A stretch of DNA of 64,000 nucleotides, from assembly GCF_016086655.4 (NCBI RefSeq), contig NC_052136.2, forward strand, positions 47,794,492 to 47,858,491. The letters run 5' to 3'. The position numbers and the translations under genes were made by a program. Origin of the DNA: Lepeophtheirus salmonis. Taxonomy: Eukaryota; Arthropoda; Copepoda; Siphonostomatoida; Caligidae. Every line of letters starts with the position of its first letter. The stretch's first letter is position 1. Below are positions 48,731 through 59,840 of this stretch, one piece after another. The notes beneath the pieces are model-generated. The model saw nothing but the letters and a program-made list of their open reading frames with translations, was not told the origin of the DNA and did not search any database.

Positions 48731-48732
48731 TA

Positions 48733-49146
48733 ATCTGATTTAATGTTTCAGCATCATACCGAAAAGTATTCGCAATAAAATCTAGATTCGAAGGAATAAG
48801 AAACATTTTTTTAAATCGTGGGTTGTATAATATCCCATGTCACCAACGGAGGGTTAAAAAGATATGATTTGTTCTCTGGAGTGAATAAACAGACCAAAAA
48901 AGTGATAGATTGTTTAGAATCTAAGATATAGGTTTTTATACAATTATTGAAATTTCTTGAAATCATAATGACTTTAAAAATAATAACAACCCTGGTACGA
49001 ACATAAAATTGTTCAAATTTACTCACCAAGTCTCTCTAAGAAACAAAACAAAAAACACTTATAAGATTATCAAGCTCTAAAAAAATTCAAAAGTCGCTCC
49101 CTGGTCTTTATTTACATAATATCAACATAAGAGCAGTTTGAGCGGA
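48733..49146. other. Filler, no gene seen
   Basis: No motif-bearing frame. Confidence 0.55.
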
Positions 49147-49620
49147 CTTACTATTAAGCAATTTGCCCTGTTAGATAATTGTAATTCAATGGAGTGGATT
49201 ATTGATTCAGGTGCTACGAGTCATATGTGTTGTGATAAAAGTGTTTTTAAAGAAATAAAAACAATGAGGGAAAGGTCCATGAAGATTATAATTTGAGATG
49301 GAAGGTCGTGAAGAGTAATTGGAATTGGCAATGTAAATCTTACGAATGTTACTTGGGATAGACCATGCACCCTTTATGATGTATTATATGTACTAGGCTT
49401 ATTGTTCAACCTTTTAAGTATTTTAAAAGTATCAGAAAGAGGAGCTTCAACTTCTTTTAATAGAGATCAAATAGAGAAATGATCTGATAATAGAAGTGTT
49501 ATAAAAACAAAATAAGTATTTAAATTGAAGAAAGATGAAGAATATAGGCCTGCAAGATTCAAAGCACTGCAGTGGCGAAAGGTTATTCTCAAAGATATGG
49601 AGAAAATTAGGATTCACTCC
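49147..49620 (+). pseudogene. Ty1/copia protease fragment
   Basis: The plus strand reads LTIKQFALLDNCNSMEWIID then SGATSHMCCDKSVF, the copia-type aspartic protease active site (DSGATSHM; Asp codon at 49204-49206). After two in-frame TGA codons comes VIGIGNVNLTNVTWDRPCTL then YDVLYVLGLLFNLLSILKVS, the conserved VLYVPxLxxNLLSV block that follows the protease in copia Gag-Pol. Weak coding signal continues to about 49620. Integrase, RT, RNase H and LTRs were not found nearby, so this is an isolated fragment. Confidence 0.85.
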
Positions 49621-49893
49621 TATAATTAGATTTAAAACTGTACCATTGCTCTTACCTCGTTACATTTTTCTAAATACTAAAAAGTATTTGTTTTTTCTAA
49701 AACGGCCTTATTGAGCAAAAAAAGTTAGAAAAATTGGAATCCGCTTATCCCTTATCATTTTTTTACATTTTCAAAAAAAATGAAATTTGTCTTATGTTAT
49801 TCCTTCTTTTTCTTGCTAGTTTTTCAAAAAGTATTAAAAAAGTAACAATGACTCAACTTAAGAGTCTTTTACAATTTAAAATATTTTTTTACA

Positions 49894-50445
49894 AATAAAT
49901 TATGTAATTAATTGAAGGGGATTATGTGTAGAAATTCCTTTACTCTATTCAGTAATATTCTGACACAGGATGGGGGGTCCACAATGCAAATGAAGTCCAA
50001 GAAGGTGTAATAAATTTATGAGCACTTTCAGGGAAAATTATTTTTGCCTCCATCTGTACATAATCTTGAATTAATTGACTTTGCAATCTCTGGTATTCTC
50101 GAAGGGGAGGACAATGCTGTTTCCAGGCTCAAAAATGAATCCCTTATTAGAACCTCAGTGGCTGAATGTGTAAAATATTCCTTTAAACGTTTGGGTATAT
50201 GCTGCAAGTCATTGACGAGGCTTATCTACCAAATAGTTCAAAACTAGAACAAGTCCACAAAATGAGATATTGGTCAATTGTAAGACAGTATTATAATGGT
50301 ATTTTTATTATTACTTCAATACTGGTCTGTTTATAAACTACGAGTTGTTCTAATATTTATTTGTGCTTATTCAATTGAATATCGTGTTGTTACCTGCATG
50401 ATGTTTGTAAATATAATAATTCTTTTAATTTAATTGATCAAAGGA
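49894..50445 (-). repeat. Dispersed repeat R1, copy 1
   Basis: Aligned over about 550 bases with 55257-55808 in direct orientation, from TATGTAATTAATTGAAGGGG to ATGATGTTTGTAAATA and the TTGATCAA just after it. In the minus strand both copies keep an open, similar peptide: RLKEYFTHSATEVLIRDSFL with PSRIPEIAKSINSRL here, and RIEEYFTHAAIVVLIRDSCL with HSIIPDIAKSINLRL in copy 2. The plus-strand frame (LIDFAISGILEG) is also open in both. The family is not recognised. Conservation of the peptides suggests a coding piece of a mobile element. Confidence 0.75.
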
Positions 50446-52625
50446 TTAATTGTGTTAAGATTCAAATGTTGTCTTTAGAATCATGACTTAATCATCTATT
50501 AATCAAATAACATATTTACACCTTATTTATCTTTGTGAAAATAACTGCTGGTATTCCAAACTCTTGCTACATAAATAAAAAAGTAATTCGTAGTATTATT
50601 TTTTATAAGAACCCCACGAACAAATAAAAACATTTGTAATGTGCATCATCTAAAAATAATAATACTCCTTCATATCTGCAATGCATTCACATATATCTTT
50701 GTAATATCATAAATTATGTAAAATGGTAATAAATTTGACAAAAAGATGTTTTTTTATTCATTATGTAGTTACTATAAATATCATTTAATTTGTTTCTTTC
50801 AGCTTCTTGGATGGGCATTAAAATTGCTATCAAATTAGGTTTTTTTTAATTTAATTTTTACATTTCCAAAAAATAGTTAAAGTTCAATTATAACCCTATT
50901 TTCATTTAATCGAAAATTGACTTTTTAATAGGAGAGATTAAAAATTTTTACGAATATATCCATTTTAATATTCCACTAGTAGTAAAACCTCGTGTTGCCC
51001 AGAGTTATTAGAAGTCAAACAGCAGACACAGTTTGTTTGAATAATATAGAAGATAACACCCAAATCACACACAAATCCTTGATGTTACCTTCCATTTTTC
51101 ATGATTACACTCAAACTACTATTACTTGCTACTACTCACTCAATACTTAAACATTCTCTCATCAAGAATTTAAAAAAAATGATTATAAGAGATTGTGAAA
51201 AAAAAACGGCTTGATGAGCAATGGAGTACTTTAGCTCGTTGCTAAACGTCATTTCAATTTACATTCATTTTTTTAAATTTTATATAAACTAATTCTTACA
51301 TTTTTCTTTTTTAATATGAGTTGAATTGAGAGATGTCATTCATTTGATACAGTGCTGTCTGTACATAATACTCCCTTTTTAATATTGCATAAGTATAAAA
51401 AGTACAAAAGGGAGACAGATTTTCATAAAATCCTAAATTAACAATCTGACTAGATTTGATTTTACTTTGAGTAGGATTTGTGGCAAATAAAAAATAGATG
51501 ACGATTTTAATGCAGATTTTATCGTAAAAAATGGCAATAAGATATGTGCTTCTTTTTTATTTAAATTGAAATTCAAATAATGTAATAAGTTTAAATCTTG
51601 GCTCTTGCTTTTTTTGTAAAGATAATATGTATTTTTTAGAAAAGTAATATTCATGGTTGAGGACAATTATTTGCAAGGCCTTTCTTAAGTATATAGCAAT
51701 TTTTTTGTTAAGAATTACACTTTGTAACAAAATTTAGGGATAGTTATGCTCGTAGTCTGAAACCCATATTTATTAATTTGGTTTAAGACATACAAGAAAC
51801 AAGAAATACAATGAAAATTTTCTACAAATAATGGTTTGGTCTATTAAATTATTAAAGTTATCTTTCGACCTGAAAGAGAAATATAAGTTTAAACCAAAAT
51901 TGGTGTTAACTAACATAAAAAAATTGCAGTGTTTGAAAATAAATATAAATTTATCTTGATTTCAATTGATAAAAAATATGTATTGTAAAAAATCGAATAA
52001 TATATATTACTTGAAAGTAAATATTTTTGTCTATTTTTTTTCAAATTCTCCATAGAATTTAAATCATTTTGATTAGTCTTAAAATGATTATGTTCCATTT
52101 TACAACAGCATAATGTAATCCACCATCTTTTAAAACTAAAAAGTCCATAAAATCAGATATAGTATACCATCTCAAAAAAAATTTATCTGAATGTTCGATA
52201 AAATCTACTTTTTTGATAAGTCATAAAAAAATATTACTCAAAGAAATGAAATATTTTGTGTTACCGTTGCATTTAATTAAAACTTTTATTTATTGTTTTA
52301 TTGATGTTTAAAATTTTCGAAATAGAATAGTTCTACATCATATTATATTATGTCTTCTAATTTGATGGACATAAGAAAGATTTAAAGCAATGTAACTTTT
52401 ATTTATTGAACTTTAATTTCATTAAGTAGTATGTTTATCAAAATATACAATACATTAAATATAATGTAACCAATGCCTGTCAAATAATAAAAGCATTTGA
52501 ATAAATGTGGCCATATATATTCAACTCAGGTGTGACATCATTACCTTCAATGGATGTCCTAAGCGGGGTCCTTTGGCCTTGGGAACAAAAAAAAAGACCG
52601 CTTATTCAAGGTTATGAATAGGTAA
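50446..52625. other. AT-rich stretch, no gene seen
   Basis: Minus-strand frames at 51433-51666 and 51910-52098 are AT-biased and unsupported. Nothing recognised. Confidence 0.55.
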
Positions 52626-52829
52626 ATAACACATTTTATTATTAATTTTGATGGAACTGCAAGCGATGAAATTCTTGGTGTTTCTTGTAATGTAATTGCT
52701 GAAATTATCAATGTGGAAGAATCACTCGAACATGGCGACTCCTGGTATTTTGGGCTGGTAATTTTTCCAGGAACTGTTCATCACTTTGCAGAAATCGGAA
52801 GAACTATTCTTGGCATAAATGTGAAATAG
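52626..52829 (+). other. Coding-like open frame, unknown protein
   Basis: A 67-codon plus-strand frame without ATG, ending TAG at 52827-52829: NFDGTASDEILGVSCNVIAE then IINVEESLEHGDSWYFGLVI and FPGTVHHFAEIGRTILGINV. Composition is balanced and the frame is stop-free where others are not. It could be an exon or a fragment of a mobile-element protein. Not recognised. Confidence 0.35.
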
Positions 52830-53590
52830 TGTGGTAGATAAGTCTGACCTTATAGTGCAAACATCTATTTATTTATTTCGACTACCCTGACCTTGATCTT
52901 GATTGGGGGGGGCTGTGCCATTTTTTCATTGTTTGTTCATTTACTATCCCTCAGAGGAGGTAAAGAAGACAACTGTGATTTTACCTTTTGCGACAATAAA
53001 ATCATGAAATACCTTCTCCTTTTCAACATGGTTTAGAATGCACATCGAATTATCTTTAGATTGTGAGCGTTAGTAAATTTTATTCCCACAAATTTTGCAG
53101 CTTCTTTTATCATACCAAGATTATCTTTCAGAGTTATTATAACGGTGTTACTGGACAGATCAAGCTCAAACATTAATTATGGCAAATTCACTCGCATCCT
53201 AGTTGCTCAAAGTCTCGATGATGTATTTTTAAATTTAATTCATTTTCGAATTTTGGTACCGTTTGTCAAAGATGTCCTTGCCAGCCATAAAGAGGTAAAT
53301 TTAATTACAGCTATAGGTGATGTTTCTTTGAGCTGCTTTACATGATTAGAAGAAGGTATTGACCATTTGGTCAGTACGAGCAAGGTTGATTTCAAATGAG
53401 TGTAATTGCAAAAAGAAAAAAGTTTGCAGTGGGTTAGAAAAGTTATGTTTTTATAATTACTCGCTATGTTACTCTTTACATCCTGTGACGATGTTGACAA
53501 AACAAAAGTTGTACTTAAATTTTATAAAAGTTCAGGGACGGGAAATTTTTTACCCCAAATATAGTAGTTTTAGACAAGGATTTTGATTCA
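52830..53590. other. Coding-like block of uncertain strand
   Basis: Both strands have open frames: plus 53145-53345 (LASHKEVNLITAIGDVSLSC) and 53359-53586; minus 53500-53240 (STLLVLTKWSIPSSNHVKQL) and, further on in the minus strand at about 53150-53045, TLKDNLGMIKEAAKFVGIKF. The minus-strand pieces line up best as one decayed protein. No family recognised; a DNA-transposon or retroelement fragment is possible. Confidence 0.3.
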
Positions 53591-55256
53591 GAAACCATTA
53601 AACAATTCTGATACTTAGGGTTTTGGATTTTTGTAGAGAAAAAAAACAAACAGCTAATTGCTAAGAAAATCGTTGGTTTTTGTGGTTTATTTTCTTTTTT
53701 GTTCGTTCTTTAATATGTCCTTCAGGTGTGAACAACTTTCTCGGAAAAAAGCTTTTCCTTTTTACCTGGGATTTATTTAAAAATAAAATTATAATATACA
53801 TTTATTTAAATAAAACTATAATATTCTACCTACACAAATGTTAATTTAAATATAAGAGAGTATCTTTTGATAATGAGTAATTTTATCACTCCAGAATCAT
53901 ATTACTGTAGTTGATTTTTATAATGATATTAATTCAATAATATTATAAGTTTTGCTGTCATCTTCTCTAAAAAAATCCCATTTCTACGGACATAATATTA
54001 CTCGTAATCTAAAGTAATTACCGTATATTTAAATATTTTTCAAAACATTTTAAATATATATATAAAAAAAAGTATTAATCACGCTTATCAAACTTTTATA
54101 TTTTATCGTACATTAATTAAAATAACTGAATTATTATAAAGTGTTACAAGATACATAAATCTTTTTGCAATAATTACATGCAAATGTATTCCTTATTAAA
54201 AATAAGGGAAAGCATACATGATCAATCTAGGAGACATATTTGTACTTATAAAAGGATGTGTTTATACATTTCGCTTAAGTTCAAATTAAATAAAAGCCAT
54301 ATAGATAAAAAGCTAAGTAATTAATGATGACAAATAATTGAAAATGTATAATTTTTTCAGACAAAGTTGGTACATTTGTAAGATGTACCTGACTATTATC
54401 AAAATATAATGAGTTAACCTTCCGTTAATTTAATAGGGTCTTTTAATACCCACAGTTTAAAAAAAAAAAACGTATTTTCTGAAAATGTTGGGGTTTTTTG
54501 CCTCCTTCAAAAGGTTCCAGATTTATTTTCAATAAATATAAAGACAACATGTATCAGAAATAATGTTTTTATTCAAAAAAAGATATAAAAACACGTCCTA
54601 TTTAGTGATATTTAGGTATAAATCTTACATATTCGGTGACAAATTACATTTATTTCACACCAATTTTTTTTTCTTATGTCAAGTCTGTCTGGCATAGTAA
54701 AAAAATATTCACTGTTATATTTTGTCTCTAAATATCTTGGAATATTTAAAATAAATTATAAACAACTATTCCTTATTTTAACTCGTTTTTATCATCTGCA
54801 TTCTGATTAAATGAGCTGAGTGACATCACAAATGTTGTATTCCCTCAGAAATGAAAAATTTAAATAATATTGTAATTTGAGAATTTATCTAGGTGGTGGA
54901 TGAAATAAATCTCTTCAATGGGATGGTCTTGTCAAAGGATCTTGACTCTTAAATACTTTAGGGAGGCCTTACAAACAATTGTGCAGGACCATGAATGTTA
55001 CTTTTCTAAAAAAAAAAAAGCAAACAATAAAATTTAATATTATCTATCCAAAAAATCCAAGAGCCAAGATAACATAATATAACTTTTTACAAAAATACAT
55101 TATTTGACATTCAGTTAAAATTTAATTACGTAAAATATCCACATATTTATTATCTCATTTTTTACGATAAAATCTGCATTAAAATTGTCTTCTATTTTCG
55201 ATTTGCAACAAATCCTACTTAAATTGAGTCAAAACGTTATACAACGATTGAAAATA
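53591..55256. other. AT-rich stretch, no gene seen
   Basis: No motif-bearing frame or recognised repeat. Confidence 0.6.
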
Positions 55257-55808
55257 TAAATAATGTAATTAATTGAAGGGGATTGTGCATGGAAATTTCT
55301 TTACTCCATTCAGTTATATTCTGACACAGGATGGGGCCAAACTTTCCAAATGAAGTGCAAGAAGGGTGCGAAGAATATTTTGATAACTTTTGTGTGAATT
55401 ATTTTGCTTCGCTCTTCAACTAGTCTTAAATTAATTGACTTTGCAATGTCTGGTATGATCGAATGGGATGCCAATGTAGTTTTCAGGCTCAAACATGAAT
55501 CCCTTATTAAAACCACAATGGCTGCATGTGTAAAATATTCTTCTATACGTATGGGTACTTGTTGCAAGTCAGTGACAAGGCGTTTCTACCAAATTGATCA
55601 CAGCAAGAGCAAGTCCACAAAATGATATATTGATCAATTGAAGGACAGTATTACATTGGTACTATTATTACATCAATTCTGGTTTGTGTATATATACTGA
55701 GAGTTGTCTTAATATTTATCTGTGTTTGTTTAATTAAATATTGTATTGTTACCTGCATGATGTTTGTAAATACATTTAAGATTACTTTTGTTTTAGTTGA
55801 TCAACGGA
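55257..55808 (-). repeat. Dispersed repeat R1, copy 2
   Basis: Partner of 49894-50445. The minus-strand frame at 55310-55567 is 85 codons long and includes MQQVPIRIEEYFTHAAIVVL and FAPFLHFIWKVWPHPVSEYN; the corresponding positions in copy 1 are alike with conservative changes. It adjoins the LTR-like sequence of the Ty3/gypsy remnant. Confidence 0.75.
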
Positions 55809-56035
55809 AACTTCAGTTGGAGTAATTATTCTCCCAATATCCGATTATAGTGTCACTATCTAACATATTGACCCTGTAAAAAAGGATACTACATATTTGT
55901 TGATCTATCAACTTACGACATTTCTATTGATAGACGATTAGACTATTGATACTAAACTAATACAAGTATATACTATACAAATGTACATTCTTACATTATA
56001 TATAGAGGTTTAATCTTCTATGTGATGACCTCACA
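55809..56035 (-). repeat. 3' LTR-like sequence
   Basis: Begins with TG directly after a polypurine tract, as expected for the 3' LTR of a Ty3/gypsy element. It contains the short palindrome GTTGATCTATCAAC. The outer boundary is uncertain because repeat R1 follows directly. Confidence 0.55.
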
Positions 56036-56044
56036 CTTCCCCCT
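56036..56044 (-). other. Polypurine tract
   Basis: AGGGGGAAG on the minus strand immediately precedes TGTGAGG. In LTR retrotransposons this primes plus-strand DNA synthesis. Confidence 0.65.
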
Positions 56045-56315
56045 AACACGACAAATACCATAATATATTACCATTACTAACACATAATATTAATAATACA
56101 CTTCACAAAACATAAATATACAACACTACCAGATAATTATGTAATGCTAATAATAATAAGCTGTTTTTAAGGACATTCTGGTTGATACATTAGGAAACAT
56201 CCATCACATTTCATTTTCTTTTTGTTCTTTATCAACAAAGGTGGATCTTCCGTCTTCCTCAATGTTCATAATTACTCCACATGTATCCCACATATTTGTC
56301 TTTGTATTTTTGATC

Positions 56316-57120
56316 CTAACGTGATCTCCATGAATCAAATGGTTTCGATTTGTAGAGGCGCGATATTTTTTTTATGAGAGGTATCTCTCCCTTCTTCCCC
56401 CATCCTTTCAAAGTCGCAAGTGTAGACAATGGGCAATGCTGGGATCCGAGTTCTTTGTGAGTAGCCAAATACCCATTAGGCTGGAATGAGTCTGTCATAT
56501 TTGGGTATGTTTCTCCATTCCAAGAGAGATGAAAGAAATGAAGCCCAGTCTTTAGATTTTTTGGGAATAATCTTTATGGAAATGACAGCAGCTTCTACAT
56601 GCCCGTCGGATTATCGTAGGTGTGTGGATGTAAGGTCATGTTTAATGCCTAAACCTTTGCAGAAGTTCCCCAATTCCGTTCAGAATTGTGGTCCATCGTC
56701 CGTTCGAATTGGAAGCCCCCAATCTTCAAACCACTTCTACATGAATTCAGTGACTGACTTAGTTGAAGTATTTCGTAACTGACTTATAAGGGCCATCCTG
56801 AATAGCAGTCCACGACGATCATAGATGTTTTCCTTTTCGCCTCTATTAGGTCGGAAGACACGGATTCGAAGGGTCTTGACGCTGAAAATTGTTGCAGTGA
56901 TTCTAGAGGTAATGAAGTGCCTCCCTCTTGGCATGAATTACAGCTTGATATCAGCTGCTTAATTTCATTAGACATTCCAGGCCAAAAATATTAAGACTTA
57001 GCCCTTTCAAAAGTTCTTCGAATACCTTGGTGTGATGTATAGACCTCTTTGAGGATGTCTTGACGGCTTGAGGAGGGAACCACAATACTATTGATTCCAA
57101 TAACACAATAGTTGTCATAC
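56316..57120 (-). pseudogene. Ty3/gypsy integrase relic
   Basis: Minus-strand frames read, in order: VVPSSSRQDILKEVYTSHQG with GIRRTFERAKS, then FWPGMSNEIKQLISSCNSCQ, the HHCC zinc-binding domain (the first His reads Tyr in VYTSH). Next comes the catalytic core: ESVSSDLIEAKRKTSMIVVD with the first Asp at 56850-56852, then RTDDGPQF with the second at about 56698-56700, then SDGHVEAAV with the Glu at 56593-56595, about 35 residues after the second Asp. The C-terminal part runs to about 56316 (SQHCPLSTLATLKGWGKKGE). Stops and several frameshifts show it is dead. Known role of the family: insertion of element cDNA into chromosomes. Confidence 0.88.
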
Positions 57121-57130
57121 GCCAAAATGG

Positions 57131-57840
57131 AAACAAGAAGGCATTCCTAAGAGCTTCCAAAAACAATCGGGAGAGCTGGAAACAATTGCCATCAAAAAAG
57201 GACGTTCTTACATTAATTTATGTCTTCAACTTCATGACTCTGACCAATATCCCACGTGTGTATATGGTGTAATCATGGGATTTCCCTCCCCGTCTCTCCG
57301 TTGGGCCTTATAGAGCCTTTCAACCCTTTGTAGTGGCCTTCTGCTTTCCGAATTATAAATTCATCTTCAACATGTGTGACAAAAATCCCAATATCCAATT
57401 CCTTCTTTAACCGGATGATGATTAAGTGTTTATACCCAGAACAAGCTCTAACTTTTTGAATAATGCCCCGATCCAACTTCAGAGTCTCGAAAATCATATT
57501 TTCCAGATCTACAGCTGTTAGGTCTATTGGGAGCTAAATCACTATCCAAAGACTTCAGGTCAACAATTATTCTGTTCCTAACTGCCTTGCCAGCTAAATT
57601 TTTCTTTAGAGCTTGTAATTTCTTTTCTGTTCTTGATTCCTGTATTATCACTCTTTTCTTCTCCTTCCATTTTATTTATATATTTCTTCTTTAATGACGC
57701 TCGCTCTGATCCTTTCCTTATTACACCTTTGTGTATTATTTCATTTGAGTTCTCTTCAGGAGGGCGATCAGTAGCATTTGATTCCATTTCAATTACGAGA
57801 TGAGCAATATGTGACTAAGCACAGGTAAATTTATAACTAA
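57131..57840 (-). other. Cluster of unassigned minus-strand frames
   Basis: Three frames follow each other: 57787-57578 starts MESNATDRPPEENSNEIIHK and is Lys/Glu-rich; 57651-57448 contains IVDLKSLDSDLAPNRPNSCR; 57497-57273 reads VRACSGYKHLIIIRLKKELD and EDEFIIRKAEGHYKGLKGSI. They overlap in ways that suggest one frameshifted protein of about 160 residues. Composition is far from random. The position between a gypsy integrase and a LINE suggests a retroelement ORF, but no motif fixes this. Confidence 0.4.
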
Positions 57841-58059
57841 AGAAGAGAATGGAGCACACGCGTACGAGTCAAGACCCGCTCCTTATAGGCAGGAGTGAGA
57901 AGACTATGAAAAAAAAATGGCGTTTGCCCTTCTTATAAATCTTCACTTCTTTATCTTACTCTTATGCTTTAAGATTTTAGCCTCGTAGAGCCTAGTTGTT
58001 TGCACTAAACCGTATATTAAATCACTTAACAAATGTAAGGTAATCTTACGTATTCAATG

Positions 58060-58622
58060 ATGTGAGAAATCCTCTTCTATGCACTCTATGTCGATCAATA
58101 TTAAATTATTACAATGGAGCAAAAAAAGACTCCTCCGCACTCTTAAATACATACAATTTTCGATCTTTTTTGGTATTAAAGAAATTAAACCATCTGCCCT
58201 CAAAGTTGGAAGGTGTCCTTTCTCAAACATTCCTCATATACCCTACTCAGTATTGGAGCCAACAATTCCCTAAAACTTATGCAGAACTCAATCGGGAATC
58301 CTGAAATTCCAGTTTAGTTATTCTTCTTTTTACAATTTTTCAAACAAATAAAAATCTCCTCTGTACACATTTTGGTATTCATAAATTTATTGTCTTCCTC
58401 ATTCGGAATTCGATCACTACTATTTGTAAAAGTTATATTTTCAAAAAAATCTTCGGTATTGTACTTACATTTTAGGCACATCTTATCTTCATTACAATCT
58501 GTACACTTATAAAGGTTTTCGTAGTAATCTTTCAGTGTTGTAGCAATTTCGTTTGGGTCTTCAGTGATCCTACATTGTTTATTGGACAGAGTCTTCAAAG
58601 CTTTTTTTCTCTTGTTTTTCAT
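58060..58622 (-). pseudogene. LINE ORF2 linker and first RT block (relic)
   Basis: The 102-codon frame from 58622 reads MKNKRKKALKTLSNKQCRIT then EDPNEIATTLKDYYENLYKC, the usual region between endonuclease and RT in which a reference to the gap-filling strand (tei...yyxxLY) precedes the RT. It ends TEEIFICLKNCKKKNN just where the NKxPGxDG block should begin. Below 58314, after frame changes, GLISLIPKK (about 58190) matches the block after PDG. The rest of the RT is missing. Confidence 0.72.
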
Positions 58623-58839
58623 TTTCTATTCTCTGAAGAGGTGTCTGCCCCATAAAGTATTCAGTTCCAATCTTTAAACTGCAAGAGGGATTATCTTCTC
58701 TTTAGTGTCTTCTTCCACGATTCCTCAACTTATTTTACTTATTTATATATTTCCACTCCGGCCTTTTACTTATATATCAGGCTTTCAAGATACGCACGTT
58801 TTTTTCTTTTCTTAGATCTTCGAGCTATGATATCTTAAA

Positions 58840-59170
58840 AAACCTCTGCATCATTTGATCATGTTTTCCAACTCATCGCCTGGAGCCACACTCACTTCTG
58901 ATTCAAACAGTTGTCTAGAGCGTTCTATTATAATTTACAACTCGTTCTTTACACTATTTTCTCACAAATGGCTCATATTCAGTTTCCATATCTTTTGAAT
59001 ATTGGGCCTCTTGACACTGAAGGTCGAAGAAATCGGATAATGGTCAGAGTAAAATCTTTAGTAATGCAAAACAAGTTGTGTGTAAGAGATACAATATTCA
59101 TAATTTGTTGATAAATCAGTATCAGGTCCCATTTTTCCATTCATATCTCCAATGTATGTTACATCTTCAG
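58840..59170 (-). pseudogene. LINE ORF2 endonuclease, C-terminal part (relic)
   Basis: The minus strand reads VTYIGDMNGKMGPDTD, with the GDMN catalytic block at 59139-59150, and then in another frame SDHYPISSTFSVKRP with the catalytic His block at 59040-59048. After that QKIWKLNMSHL and ELENMIKC lead into the linker. The N-terminal half with the catalytic Glu is absent, and stops interrupt the frame. Confidence 0.8.
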
Positions 59171-59297
59171 AAACACAATTTTCCTGTGATATCTTCTCTT
59201 CCGACTCTTTGACAGGACTTTATGCCCTTTTAAGACTTTTCTTATAAAGGGTTTTAAGGACTTGGCTTAGGCTTCTGGTACCCCTCTTTCATTTTTT

Positions 59298-59760
59298 TCA
59301 ATAAATTCTCCAGTCATATCTAAGGTGAATAACGTTTGCAACTTTCGATGTGGAACCAGTTACTTCTTCTTGTAAATTTTCAATACGTTCGTTATAATTC
59401 TTACCAATTTCTTGTTTTTCGGACAGTTTTTTCTGTAGATCTGAATGCGTTTGTGTAGCCTTAACCCCTACATTAACCACTTCCAGATTTGTTGAGATTT
59501 CCTCAACATTCTCCAACGAGTACTCTGGATCACCTTCATCAAAGACAGAGTCATACCCATCCACAGTCCTGGTCTTATAACTTTCTATTCGTATTGGGAG
59601 TTCCAATTTTTTTCATAACTTTTCTTCAAACTCATCAAACGAAGTCCATTTCTCTACCTTGCAATTTCTTCTTTTATGTTCAAATTCAAGACATTTCCAT
59701 TTCTTTCCCAGCCACGAATCTTGCTACTCCTCAACGGCCCCATCCTTTCAGCAAAACTAT
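59298..59760 (-). pseudogene. LINE ORF1 C-terminal part (relic)
   Basis: Minus strand, from about 59720: KWKCLEFEHKRRNCKVEKWT, a CX2CX4HX4C zinc knuckle whose first Cys is lost, followed by SFDEFEEKL, a stop and a frame to 59298 that reads MELPIRIESYKTRTVDGYDS and then a heptad-rich stretch (LQKKLSEKQEIGKNYNERIE) typical of a coiled coil. The knuckle followed by a VEK-rich helix matches the ORF1 of the LINE at 14.35-15.46 kb. RNA binding is the known role of such proteins. The plus-strand 114-codon frame at 59489-59833 is a shadow. Confidence 0.68.
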
Positions 59761-59840
59761 CACTTTCCTGCCGATGCAGACGGAAGGTCAATTAAAGATA
59801 AATAAACCACTAACATTTATTTCAACAAATTAAGCAGTAA

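Larger units (their letters stand above)
47948..48732 (+). mobile_element. Internally deleted Tc1/mariner-like element
   Basis: TA-flanked inverted repeats at 47950-47976 and 48704-48730 (23 of 27 identical, outer core AGTGGTCCATT) define a 785-base element. The plus-strand transposase keeps its HTH part and its C-terminal tail but lacks the catalytic core, so the element is non-autonomous. Confidence 0.9.
55809..57130 (-). mobile_element. 3' part of a Ty3/gypsy LTR retrotransposon
   Basis: On the minus strand an integrase relic (57120-56316) is followed by a spacer, a polypurine tract AGGGGGAAG (56044-56036) and a TG start of an LTR at 56035 (TGTGAGGTCATCACATAG). The LTR runs to about 55809 or beyond; its end and the 5' LTR were not identified. 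Gag, protease, RT and RNase H are absent. Confidence 0.75.
58020..59840 (-). mobile_element. Decayed LINE, copy B
   Basis: Minus-strand LINE with the end of ORF1 (zinc knuckle and coiled coil, 59760-59298), part of an endonuclease with GDMN (59139-59150) and SDH (59040-59048), the pre-RT linker (58622-58314) and the first RT block down to about 58060. The RT catalytic motifs are missing, so like copy A it is cut on its 3' side. The endonuclease N-terminus is also missing. Confidence 0.82.

Noticed and set aside
59489..59833. 114-codon plus-strand frame
   Set aside because: Lies opposite the LINE ORF1 relic with zinc knuckle and coiled coil; its own translation is Ser/Phe/His-rich and motif-free.
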